Below the pieces are notes generated by a model. It made no database searches. It had not been told where the DNA came from and was given only the letters and a program-made list of their open reading frames with translations. A stretch of DNA of 64,000 nt from Pseudocercospora fijiensis CIRAD86 (Eukaryota > Ascomycota > Dothideomycetes > Mycosphaerellales > Mycosphaerellaceae): positions 8,469,282 through 8,533,281 of the forward strand of contig NW_006921533.1 of NCBI RefSeq assembly GCF_000340215.1, written 5' to 3'. Made by a program: the position numbers and the translations under genes. Every line of letters begins with the position of its first letter. Position 1 is the stretch's first letter. Shown one piece after another: positions 43,842 through 54,300 of the stretch.

Positions 43842-44492
43842 ATGTTGTACATCCTATTCGACATGCTAGCTTACATGTTGAGCAGATCTCAGCCCATGCC
43901 AGAAACACGCCCTGATGCTCAAACGTCACCGACAACACGATGCCGCTTCCTAGAGCTGCCTGCCGAGTTGCGCAACCACATCTATTGCTTCGTAGCAAAC
44001 GGACACCTCATGGATGATCTGTGGAACAACCAGCCAGGCTTGCTACACATGCGGAATCGGCAGATCCGCGAAGAATTTGCTGATATCTGGTACAACAAAA
44101 TCATGGTAGCTCAGTACTACGACCTCAAAGAGTCTGCGTGGAAAGAAGCGCCGGATGGCATTGTGAAAATCGTGCTCGACAGTCAACAAGATGGAGGCGA
44201 TGGAGTCTGGATTGATGGTAGTCGTGGTGAGCAGGCGTGCAGAGGCGTCTTCAGCGACAGACTCAAGACCCGTCAAGATAGTGTAGAGCAGGCGCAGGCA
44301 GATGCGGAATTTGACCGCGATTGGAATGGCGAATACCCTGTCAGCTATCTCGCCAACATCGTACTCGAACTCAATGGTCGAGGTTGGAACGGAGGCATCA
44401 ACTGCACAAACGCTCAAATTAATGCAGCTATGATTTCGGGAGAGAAGCAGCGGACATTGAAGAAGTGGTTTATCGAGAACAAGCTGACCTGA
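43842..44492 (+). CDS. F-box-like hypothetical protein
   Basis: A single-exon frame of 216 aa. After a short hydrophobic lead, CRFLELPAELRNHIYCFVAN fits the opening helix of fungal F-box or F-box-like domains (LPxELRNxIY). The remaining sequence (RQIREEFADIWYNKIMVAQY, LANIVLELNGRGWNGGINC) resembles the alpha/beta tail of fungal proteins that carry this motif, often annotated as DUF or 2EXR-type. No leucine-rich or WD repeats follow. The function is probably protein-protein contact; the ligase link is inferred. Internal ATGs at 43863 or 43875 could be the true start. Confidence 0.65.
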   Translation: MLYILFDMLAYMLSRSQPMPETRPDAQTSPTTRCRFLELPAELRNHIYCFVANGHLMDDLWNNQPGLLHMRNRQIREEFADIWYNKIMVAQYYDLKESAWKEAPDGIVKIVLDSQQDGGDGVWIDGSRGEQACRGVFSDRLKTRQDSVEQAQADAEFDRDWNGEYPVSYLANIVLELNGRGWNGGINCTNAQINAAMISGEKQRTLKKWFIENKLT

Positions 44493-44960
44493 TTCACAAC
44501 TACGACGCTGGAAAGGACCACTCAACACGGACTTGGCTTCCTGTGCCACTCGATGCGCAGCGGAGTCAAGACAGGCACGGAAGACGGGAGAGCTCTTCCA
44601 GGTGAGGCTCTTTGCAAGCTCTCGGCCTCGACTCGATGTGAAGGACTCGACTGTGCTCTGCTTGCGGAAACCAGGGTGGAATATATGCATGTGAGGGGAC
44701 TGTAACAAGCTCCAGTTCACATTACTCAGCTCTAGAACAACTCCAAGACTCTGCAGTCGCTTGGCACGGCGGATCAGTCTGTTGCTCTCTCAATTCTCAG
44801 AAGTCAGCTCAGCTTCAGCTCAGAAGTGAGAAGCTTTGGGCAGCTCACATGATCGCGCGACTGCCCGCGAACCCTATCTGGTGACGTAATCACCGACGCG
44901 ACCTTGCATCTTCATCACAGTAGGAGAACTTCGCGCTTCTATATCACCACCACAAGCCCA
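44493..44960. other. intergenic, 5' flank of the SWIM-RING gene
   Basis: Mixed composition with several imperfect CAGCTCAG repeats near 44805-44825. No coding signal. Confidence 0.35.
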
Positions 44961-45995
44961 ATGGGCGTCGATCATGATAGCGCACATGCGCAACACGGGG
45001 AACACTATCCATATGGCACAGCGATGAGCAGTTCCTATGCTTCTGCTTCATACCCGTCTGTGCCCGCGCCGCCAGCCAGCCAGCATTCAAAACCGCGTTG
45101 TGGCCAGCACCAGCGCGACGCACCTATCGACGTGACCGAAGACACGAGAAAGAAGCGCAAAGGAAAACGGAAGAGCGCAGGGGTAGATGATGAAGATAAT
45201 GGCGATGGGAAGTCTGCTAAGAAGAAGGCCAAGTCCAAAGATGAGGAGAAGCGACTCAAGCGCTGGCGACCTCGTGCCCCAAATGCTTATCACGAGATTC
45301 GCAGTCGTGCCTTGACTCAACGCATGTTTGTCATTGACAGGCAGCGGCATCCACCTGATGACAATGTTGAAGAGAGCCAACGCCACCCGACCGAAACCCT
45401 GTCCATTGCCGGCACAACAGGCAATATCTACACCATTGTCATCGACAAGAAGCCTACGTGCGACTGTCCACACGCGAAGAAGGGAAACCAATGCAAACAT
45501 GTCATCTATGCTCTCGCTCGTGTACTTCGCGTGCGCGCCGACTTGGAATATCAGCTCGCGTTCATCTCCTCAGAGCTACGCGAGATCTTCGAGAAAGCAC
45601 CTCCACTGCCTACCGCGACCGGCGATGAAACAGCGAAAGACGGCAATCGCAAACCTGTTGAAGGCGAATGTCCGATCTGCTGCGTCGACTTCGAGCCAGA
45701 GAACGCCAAAGAAGAGATCGTGTACTGCAAAGCGGCGTGCGGCAACAACATACACAAGGAGTGCTTTGCGCAGTGGGCTGCGACGAAGACGAATGGCAAT
45801 GTCACATGCCCGTTTTGTCGCACGCCTTGGGAGAGCGATGAGGATACCGTCAAGACAGTCGCGAAGACTGGACAAAAGAATGCTGAAGGCTATGTCAACG
45901 TCGCTGGACAGCTTGGGTTGAGTGGTCGGCGGGATTACTCCACGTACAATGAGTTCTGGCTGCGGCGCCAAGGACGGTATTATGACGACTATTGA
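44961..45995 (+). CDS. SWIM and RING zinc-finger protein, probable E3 ubiquitin ligase
   Basis: An intronless frame of 344 aa from the first true ATG at 44961. The lead is low complexity, followed by a strongly basic nuclear-type patch (RKKRKGKRKSAG, KSAKKKAKSKDEEKRLKRWR). The SWIM finger reads CDCPHAKKGNQCKHVIYAL (CxC...CxH, about residues 169-187). The RING reads CPICCVDF...CKAACGNNIHKECFAQW...CPFCRTPW (about 236-292), with eight plausible zinc ligands in a RING-H2-like arrangement. This SWIM-plus-RING order is known from ZSWIM2/MEX-like ubiquitin ligases and their fungal relatives. The expected role is substrate ubiquitination, possibly nuclear; substrates are unknown. Confidence 0.88.
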   Translation: MGVDHDSAHAQHGEHYPYGTAMSSSYASASYPSVPAPPASQHSKPRCGQHQRDAPIDVTEDTRKKRKGKRKSAGVDDEDNGDGKSAKKKAKSKDEEKRLKRWRPRAPNAYHEIRSRALTQRMFVIDRQRHPPDDNVEESQRHPTETLSIAGTTGNIYTIVIDKKPTCDCPHAKKGNQCKHVIYALARVLRVRADLEYQLAFISSELREIFEKAPPLPTATGDETAKDGNRKPVEGECPICCVDFEPENAKEEIVYCKAACGNNIHKECFAQWAATKTNGNVTCPFCRTPWESDEDTVKTVAKTGQKNAEGYVNVAGQLGLSGRRDYSTYNEFWLRRQGRYYDDY

Positions 45996-47088
45996 AGTGC
46001 AGTGGCGCATGAAGTTACGAAGAGATGACTTGGTGTGATTCAGATCTCGATGCATGTTCGAACCCGAGCTGCAGGAATTGTGTGTTTTGGGAAGACTTTG
46101 CAATATTTGAAGCCAGCCCATGGAACTTGTATCTGCCTCTATATGGACCTCACAATGCCAGCTCTAATTCCGACTTCACTCCTTCGACACGACCAGGTAG
46201 ACTGCCTCCCACCGCCGCTCCTATCTTGCACCCTGTTGGAACTGCCCCCCTATACCGACGAGATCCTGCGAGACCGTGTGTTCCCCGTAGCTCGATCTCG
46301 ATCCATTCTCCCTGCCTTGAGTCCTATCGCTCCCACATATTGCCGCAATACACCTGTCGCGGCAACGTTGATTCGTTCGGTAATGGAGTTCCAGTTGATC
46401 CGATCGAACTTTTTTCCCGGCAGCCCACACATTCGACTTCAACGACGGCAGACGAGCTCATGAGTCTCGTCTTGCGTGAAGAGCCCATGTTTGCATCTGA
46501 GTCTATCAGCAACTTTGATATTTACAGGCACTGTCTGTCTACTACGTACCACAAGTGGCAGGATGTTTCGTAGTGAAGTAAGGTCTGTGGCAACGATGAT
46601 TATGCTTTCAATACTTTTGATGATGATGATGCTCCCATTGTCCCATTTTATATGTTATTGAATGCCGCTCCATGTCGAACAAGTTCTCTCTGGTGGTGCA
46701 AGAGTGCGCTGGCTTTTTTTTGTTCTGATGCTGAGGTCTTGCAAGATAGATTATCACATGCTTCCTGTTCTACAGCTCGAATGGCTTCCAGCACCGCCAA
46801 AATAGCCTGGCGTCGCCATTCAAACGTACGCTTCCCTTCCTACGGCCTTTCTGTTGGCTGCTTGAGAACGGTTTCTTACTTTAATGTCTTGTGAATTGCC
46901 TTAATGTAGCTCCGCTATGTGCACAGAGTGCAGGGATTCAAAACATCTCGTCGTGGCTGTTATGAGTAAGCGAGAGCTGAGCCGTTGCGCGTCACTTGAG
47001 GTTGCATTCGATCAATTATGACATTACCTCCTACACTGGACTCCACCTCTTCCATAGTAAGACCTGGTGAAATGCCTCCGTCCTCACA
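45996..47088. other. intergenic, no convincing gene
   Basis: Overlapping frames of 182 codons (46025-46573) and 142 codons (46035-46463) run in two phases on the plus strand. They are rich in Pro/Ser and match nothing I recognise. They may be transcribed UTR or a decayed gene. I see no RNA gene. Confidence 0.4.
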
Positions 47089-49521
47089 ATGCCTCCGCTC
47101 GCAGTTCTGCTCCCGCTGATAACGCTGCTTAAACCGTCTTCAGCCCAAGGGCCACCATTGCCACGGAATTCAAACCTTACAGGCACGAACTTCCTTGACC
47201 ACGACGCACCGATCGCAAGCTATTTTGGAAAGTCTTTTCTGAAAGAGAACATTCCTTTCATCGACCTTCCCGACAAGACGATCGAAGATGTCTACTACTA
47301 CAGATTCACGGCACTCCAACGACATCTACTTTACGCCACCGCTGGGACAGGATACGTGATTACTGAATTCTACAGCGGTTCTGTAGGTTATGCAGGTGCA
47401 TTCAGTACCATCAATGCTGCAGCTGGACATCAGCTCGAGGAAGCACGTTGGCTCCGAAGTACTTGGTATTCTGAAGACTTTACCCAGATATGGACGCGAG
47501 GGCCTGGATACTCCAATCAATACACACAATGGATCCAGTACGCTGCTGTAGGTGCTGCGAATGTGACTGGCAATACTGCTTTTATAGAAAGCCAACTGGA
47601 TGGCCTGCTGCGAATGTGGCATGAATGGGACGGTGTCTTTGACTCGCCCGTTGGACTTTACTACTACACGCCCGAGTTTGATGCTCAGGAGCACAGTCTG
47701 CCAGGATATATCGCCGATGCCGCGCTTGGCGGTGGCAATCCGGAAAATATCATTTATCATGGCCCGAATACATATCGTCCAAGTCATAATGCCTATATGG
47801 TCGCCAACGCGGAAGCCATTGCAACTGTGGCAAATGCGGTCGGCAATGTCTCGCTGGCACAGGAGTATACTCAGAAAGCAGATGCTTTGAAGCAATCTAT
47901 GATCTCGCAATTGTGGAACACATCGCAAGCCTTTTTTGTCGATAATATTAAATCGGGCGAGCCTGGTGCAGGACAGGTCGATGGCAGAGAAGAGGTTGGC
48001 TTCTTTCCCTTCCGCTTTGGAATAGCACTTTCTGAAAATTACACTAATTCTACTATCCGTGCACTTTACGACAAGGATATCTTCAACACGACGTATGCAC
48101 CGCCGACCCTTGAAGTGCACAACCCATACTTCAATGCAACGATTTCAGGATGCTGCTGGTGGAATGGACAAAACTGGCCGTATTCGACAGCCCACACGAT
48201 CCAATCGCTCGCGGCGATCTATCGTGTAGGCGGTCTGACAGCAAATCAATATATTGACTCGCTGCACAACTTTGCCGTGACTCAGTACAAGGGCGGAAAG
48301 CCGTATGTCGCAGAATCACATTATCCTGAGAAGGACGCTTGGTCTCAAGACTCACCGAATCATTCCGAGCATTACATGCATTCGACCTATGTCAACAACG
48401 TCATCACGGGCGTTATTGGTATCGTTCCTCGTGCTGACAACGTTCTTGAGCTTAGTCCAATCGTTCCCGACGACTGGTCATATTTCGCACTAGAGAATGT
48501 GGCATATCATGGCATGCTTCTGACGATTTTATACGACAAGGAAGGAACGAAATACCAGAATGGATCAGGCCTGACTGTCTTTGCGAACAGCAGGAAGATC
48601 TACAATGGGCCAGATCTGAAAGCAAACATCCCACTCCCGGACAGCAGCGCAGATGTAGATGACTCTCCAATTGATGTCAACATCGCCGCGAATCCACTCG
48701 GCAACGACGGTTGGCCGAAAGCCTCCGCGACATTCACATGGCAGTACGACGACGTCAACCAAGCCAACGACGGCGCTCTATACTACGACGAGGTCCCAAC
48801 AAATCGATGGTCGAACTATCAAGAAACTCCCAATCCAAGCGACACTCTCACCATCGCCCTACAGCGACCACGCAATGTCACAGGCGTTGTCCTCGCCATC
48901 TTCGACGACACAAAGCAAAAAGAAAACGGCGCCGTCGCAGTCCCCGCAGCCATCGAGATCACCGACGGCGCAGGCAAACTCCTCGCCAAAGATCCCGTCT
49001 TCACCTCTCACGCGGTCGCGAATGATATCAATATTATCTCCTTCAACGGAACCCACGAAATCTACACTCTCAACATAAACTTCACCGGCCAACCCAACAA
49101 AGCCGTCGGAATCAGCGAACTCCAACTCTGGGTTCCCCCAAATCTCGGACCTTTCTATTACGCTGCAGACGCATTACCCAATCCTGCTGCTGTCATCGCT
49201 TTTGATCCCGACTCCAAAGCTACCCCGAATGGGACCGTGATTTGTACCAAGAATCGCACGTCGGAGATTGCGTTTTCGGGAATTTATGCTGCGAAAGACG
49301 GGGGTGTTGATGCTAAGCTCAGTTATAAGAATTCCGGAACGAGGGATGTGCGGGTGGATGTGACTGTTAATAGGATTTTGAGTCGTACTGTTAGTTTGCC
49401 TGCTACGGGGAATGTCTATGGGAGTGTGGATTTGAAGCTTAGGCTGTGGCGAGGGAGGAATTTTTTGGGGTTGAGAGGGGGTGGGGAGGGGGTTTGTGTT
49501 GAGGGGATAGAGATTCGTTGA
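47089..49521 (+). CDS. secreted glycoside hydrolase, MGH1-like (alpha/alpha)6-barrel
   Basis: An intronless frame of 810 aa. An N-terminal signal peptide (MPPLAVLLPLITLLKPSSA, cleavage near AQG) and more than ten N-glycosylation sequons indicate secretion. The central part (about 80-460) has the helical-barrel wording of mannosylglycerate-hydrolase-like and GH63/GH37-related enzymes: RMWHEWDGVFDSPVGLYYY, HSLPGYIADAALGGG, CCWWNGQNWPYSTAHTIQSL and SPNHSEHYMHSTYVNN. A C-terminal beta-sandwich region (about 530-800) may bind carbohydrate. Acidic residues suitable for catalysis are present (for example in HEWDG and EVGFFPFRFG), but I cannot assign general acid and base. The substrate is unknown; a plant or microbial polysaccharide is likely. 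It is the last intact large gene before the RIP island. Confidence 0.8.
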   Translation: MPPLAVLLPLITLLKPSSAQGPPLPRNSNLTGTNFLDHDAPIASYFGKSFLKENIPFIDLPDKTIEDVYYYRFTALQRHLLYATAGTGYVITEFYSGSVGYAGAFSTINAAAGHQLEEARWLRSTWYSEDFTQIWTRGPGYSNQYTQWIQYAAVGAANVTGNTAFIESQLDGLLRMWHEWDGVFDSPVGLYYYTPEFDAQEHSLPGYIADAALGGGNPENIIYHGPNTYRPSHNAYMVANAEAIATVANAVGNVSLAQEYTQKADALKQSMISQLWNTSQAFFVDNIKSGEPGAGQVDGREEVGFFPFRFGIALSENYTNSTIRALYDKDIFNTTYAPPTLEVHNPYFNATISGCCWWNGQNWPYSTAHTIQSLAAIYRVGGLTANQYIDSLHNFAVTQYKGGKPYVAESHYPEKDAWSQDSPNHSEHYMHSTYVNNVITGVIGIVPRADNVLELSPIVPDDWSYFALENVAYHGMLLTILYDKEGTKYQNGSGLTVFANSRKIYNGPDLKANIPLPDSSADVDDSPIDVNIAANPLGNDGWPKASATFTWQYDDVNQANDGALYYDEVPTNRWSNYQETPNPSDTLTIALQRPRNVTGVVLAIFDDTKQKENGAVAVPAAIEITDGAGKLLAKDPVFTSHAVANDINIISFNGTHEIYTLNINFTGQPNKAVGISELQLWVPPNLGPFYYAADALPNPAAVIAFDPDSKATPNGTVICTKNRTSEIAFSGIYAAKDGGVDAKLSYKNSGTRDVRVDVTVNRILSRTVSLPATGNVYGSVDLKLRLWRGRNFLGLRGGGEGVCVEGIEIR

Positions 49522-49649
49522 TTGATGATTTGTCTTAGTGTTGTAGGTCTTTGCAAGAGGAGTAGATTGGAGAGAGGATAAGTCGGAGGAGCTTGCAGTG
49601 GTGTTTATTGGCTCGGTACAGACGGGCACTAGCTGCGGACCCCTGGCTT

Positions 49650-49775
49650 CCCGTGTCTGTAATTTCTATACTAATGTATAGGAACGTCTCGTCCTTTATA
49701 CCTTTCGTTACGACTACTAACGATAGGAACGCTTCGCGATTAATAAGTCGAATCTACCCGATCTGGTATTCTGGA
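49650..49775. repeat. short RIP-like AT-rich patch
   Basis: About 125 bp of TA-rich sequence with few CA or TG dinucleotides, downstream of the glycosidase gene. Probably a fragment of an inactivated repeat. Confidence 0.4.
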
Positions 49776-49853
49776 TAGTGCCATAACGCTACGAACATCT
49801 GGCGACAAGATGCTTCACCAGAAGTCGACGCTGCTTGGCATGGCATTTCAAAG

Positions 49854-50201
49854 TCAAATCCTCTTCTGCTTAGTAGCAGAGAGGATATCGGAAAGCTTGG
49901 CAAGAGTGTCCAAGGCTCGGTACAGTGGCCGTACTGTAATGAAGAAATACACGTCGGCAAAATGAATGGTTTCCACCTTCTCCGCTGTCTGAACGCCATT
50001 CGCCAGACGGTATTCAGCGAGTATTACTGGTGAGTTGGAAAAGTCATATGGACTCTGATCGCCGCTGATGAATTCTGCAGGCCCAACGGAACAACTTATC
50101 CAGGCCACTTGCCACACATCCGACATCGCATTGACATCCTGAGACGGGAATTGATGTGCACGTTCTCCTTGGATGTCCACACTTTGGTGTGGGTTGAGCA
50201 T
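49854..50201 (-). CDS. hypothetical protein, 115 aa
   Basis: A single frame from the ATG at 50201. The composition is protein-like (WQVAWISCSVGPAEFISGDQ; VYFFITVRPLYRALDTLAKL) and it ends in a basic tail, but I recognise no domain. The position at the edge of the RIP island, the short length and the absence of a neighbour make it uncertain. It could be the 3' part of a truncated gene. Confidence 0.35.
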   Translation of the reverse strand: MLNPHQSVDIQGERAHQFPSQDVNAMSDVWQVAWISCSVGPAEFISGDQSPYDFSNSPVILAEYRLANGVQTAEKVETIHFADVYFFITVRPLYRALDTLAKLSDILSATKQKRI

Positions 50202-51397
50202 TACAGTACTCCGATGGCAGATTTCATGCTACAACGTCAATGTCGTCGATGGGATGACATTGTGCGGTGGAAAGAGTCACATTAGATGAGCGATAACGGT
50301 AATGAGAGGGTTGATAGGCTTCACAGACCTCATGGAGTGTATGAGAATCCTCTTCCTGAAGGGGCTGCTGAATTGCTGGATCGGACGGCGGTGTGGTTGA
50401 GGCTCAACTATATAGATTGAGCACAAGATCGTGTTTGCTTTTTCCATCCTTTCTACGTGGTTCTATGCATCCGTGGACGATGCGGTAGCCGAACGTGGTC
50501 CTATGGGAATGTTAAGTCAGGTTGTGCTTCGTTTGTCGCTGCGTGATATCCCCCGAGCAGTTGCAGGGATGCTGGGTCGTGCGGAGCCGGTGCGTGACAC
50601 TGGACGGAGCTCCATACATACCAGAGGCTCAATGCAGACTTTGTACTGCAGTTTTTGCCCCTACAAATTGTTTTTAATATATCTTTTTATCTAGAGGACT
50701 TATAGCTAAACAATATAGGACAAGGATACTCTAATCTAGGTCCATTTTTAGAAAAAATTAAAATTTTTAGTCGTTACCTACTAAATTAATAAGCTACATA
50801 GCCTAAAACTCTAAGTTAGACATTTTAGGATTTAAGCGTTTTTTTAATCCTTAGTATACTATTTTTATTAATATAAAGTCTAGGTCTTATAGCTATACTT
50901 TATAAGACTCTATATTAAGGTTTCTATCTTAATATAGCTACTATTAGTATAGGCGGGACGAGTAGGTCGTAGGTAGAGGTATATATATAGGGAACTGTAT
51001 ACTATAGGCCGGGTACTTAGTAAACTGCGAGGGGTCGGCGTAGTATTATATACTTCGAAGGGAAGGCGTTATAAATATTAAAGAAAAGGGAATAGCCGTA
51101 GGGAGGGCTATATTGTAGCTAGATTAGGTACATTTCCTATATCTCTTCTACTAAGTATTGTCGTAGCTATGTCTCCTTATATCGTGTGTTTTCTAATTAT
51201 AAAGATAGTTGTATATATTCGGGGTACAAAAACAGGGGAAGAGGGTATAAGTAGGTATACCTATACTAAGCTAGGTTTCCCTACTATATTTTCCCTCCCG
51301 GACTAAGAAGTCTACCCTTAGACTAACGCTTCCTTACCTCCCGGACTGAAAAGCCTTAAATACGCAAAGGAAAACTAAACTAACTATCCTATAACGG

Positions 51398-54300
51398 TAT
51401 CCTAGCTAGCTAGCTACTATACCCTATTACTTATTTCTTTCTACTACGAGTCGCTAGTCTACTATAGTTACCTCTACGGCCCTACTAGTTAAATTAGTCG
51501 ATAAGAGCCTAGGTCCGCGTCGCCTTAGCCTATATGTCCTAGCGGGTCTATCGCTTATTCGGATTAGCTATAGGGTTCGTAGGCTGTTTTAAAGAAGATA
51601 GCTAAGGAGGCTGTTTCTTAGGGGTACTAAGCTGCTAGGAGTTAACGTTCGGGAGTATTCTACTAGGAGTAGAGACTTTCGAAGCGTAGGTAGCAGGTTT
51701 CGCTAAAGGGGCGCTAGACTACCGCTAGTTAGTAGGAAGGTCTGCCTTACTAGGTTCCTATTAGTATATAAATCCCTAGCCTCCCTAATTAAACTCCTCC
51801 CTAGCGTTAGGCGTAGGCTAATATCGGTAGAAATTATCCTAGTTTAGGCGTATATACCGATCTCTACTATTGTTTAGGATGCAACTCTAGTCTTTTAAAG
51901 ACTATATAAGGGCCTTAAAGAATAATTTCTCCCCGAAACGTTCCTACTCGAGGCGAATAACCTCACTTAATATCTTAGAGTATGCCGACGCTATATCCTT
52001 GTAATACTACTTTAAATAGTTCTCGAGTATATATAAGGAGCCTTCTTAGTTAAGGTTGCGAAAGAGTCTTCGAATATATTACTATACTATAGTATCGTCC
52101 TACTTTAATTAACCGACGAGAGCTTCCGAGATTAGGTTGTTATTGCGTAGGCGTACTATAGCCGGGAACGCGTACGGAGGGGCACCGTACTTGTTTATAA
52201 AACTAGAGGGCGAGGTAGGGCTAGGAAGAAGGTCTCGATAGGTAGCGGCGAGTTCCTAAAACGTACCTCTAGCTTCGCAATCGAGCTTTCTAGTTACTAA
52301 GTTGTATCGGTAGAACTAGGGGAGTATAGTTATCCTCTTAGTATTCTTCGGTAATGCCTAAGCGCCGTATAGAAGGTAGGGAAGGGTTAGGCGTACTCTA
52401 AGGGCACCGACCGGGTGCTACTCCTAGCCTACATTTCGATACTTGCCTTTTAGCTCGTTCTTAATAAAGTTATTAAGGGTATTCTCTATCTTAGTATTTA
52501 GGCAATGTGTATTATAGTTAATAGAGAGAATGTAACCCCGAGGGGCGTACGTAGGGCCCTTTTCCTAGCGAAGGGTCTTAAGTTCCTTATACTATTTATT
52601 AAAGACTTCTAGTTAGTAGATCCTAGCGAAGACCTTCGTAGTAGTCTCTACCGTTTTAGGAAGGAAGGATACGGAGCCTTAAACTTAGTTTATAGTAATG
52701 CCTTCTTAGAGATCGAGAGGGTGCTAGTTAATATAGGCAAACTCGGTCGAACCGCCGTTACTAGGTTGAGTTATCTTAGCGTAGTACGGGTAGGAGATTA
52801 GGTTAAGAGCGTAATTAGGGCGGGTAAGGCCGTAGAGGAGCTAGTAGACAGGGTCTCCTCGGCAGATCTGCTAGAACCTAGAATAGAAGGCGGTTCGAAG
52901 CTAACCCTTATTCGAGACTCCGTTAACTAAACGCTAATGCTAAAGGTATATTGCAGCCTCTAGCTTAAACTAGTTAGAGAGGGATATCTTTCCGAAGGGT
53001 AGAGGGGCCGCGGCGACTTCGACTTTCTTATTATTATACTAACTAAAGACGGCCGCTCTATATAGTTTAGTAGAGCCTTTGTCGCTCGTAATGCTATCTA
53101 AGGTAACAGTACTATCTCTTGCCTAGGCATCCTAGCTAGCCTTTGTTATTACTCCTATACGGGAGAAGGCCTTGCGAATCTTAGTAGCAATCGCTAGGGT
53201 AACGCGTTTAATAGTTAAAGGGTTGTATATCTTGCTCTCGTAACTATAGGCCTTAGGGAAAAAGCGATATAGTCTAAGGTAGTCGCTAGGGATAGGAGGA
53301 CGGCGAGTCTTCCGAAATAGGTTAGGTCTCTTAGTTCGAAGGCGGAGAAGGTCGTTCCGGTACTTATATCTAGGGCTACTTAAGGTTTCTATTATCTGCT
53401 CTCGACCGACCTTTCCTCGAAACCTAACTACTATCCTAAATAGGTAGCGGGTATAAGTATAGTAAGGCGGGTAAGGGGCAGTTACAATAAGGGCAATTGC
53501 TCTTCCCTATATAGCGTTATTAGATTTACTATCGTACTATATTAAAGCACTACGGTCGGCTTCCGAGAATCTATTGTAGCTATAGTAGGCTAGGCTGTTT
53601 CTAATTTAAGTGTCCTTATCGGGGGTTAGTTCCTTATAGTATATAGTGCCTCCCCGCTTAGGTCCTAAGGCATTAAGGTCGTCGGTTAGGTTCTCCTCGA
53701 GGGGTACGGTAAGATCTCTACTCGGCTTATTAAGTCTATTCGATCTGCGGGTCCTTCCTAGAGGGGGGATAGGCGTAGTAGTTCGAATTCGACGAGTAGG
53801 CGGAGCCCTTAGAGCAAGGCTATTATTACTACTCCTACTACTAGTCCGATCGGGTAGCGAAGAAGAGTTTTCGACTAGGAGATTAGAGCGAGTCGTATTA
53901 CATTATAGAGGCGTATTTTAGCGAGAGCCGATAGGCTAAGTAGGGCGAGCGGGTAATAGCTACTAGTTGTCCTATCTAGCTAGAGGGTCGCTAGCCGGGT
54001 TGTATACAACTAGTAACCTAATAGGTGTGCTAATTCGCTCGTATATACCTATACGGAATCGAGGGATATTAAGCCCTAGGGTCCTAGAAGCAGTGCCTTT
54101 AATATAGCTACCTAGCGGTCTCGAAAAAGGGCGCCCGTCGGGAGTAATAGCAATAATAGGAGGGCCTTCGTATTAGCTAATTCGAATACCGATAGCCTTA
54201 AGCTTCGCCTTACCGGCCTCCGTTCTCTAGGGGAAGAATTTATTCTTACCCTCCTTACGAGTGTTGTCCTCCTTATCTACTACGCAGTCCTTAGTAGTAA

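Noticed and set aside
46025..46573. 182-codon plus-strand frame downstream of the SWIM-RING gene
   Set aside because: Overlaps a second frame of similar length and has no recognisable sequence; could be 3' UTR.
53646..53921. 91-codon frame inside the RIP island
   Set aside because: Leu/Arg-repeat composition produced by the biased sequence; the relic protein reads on the opposite strand.
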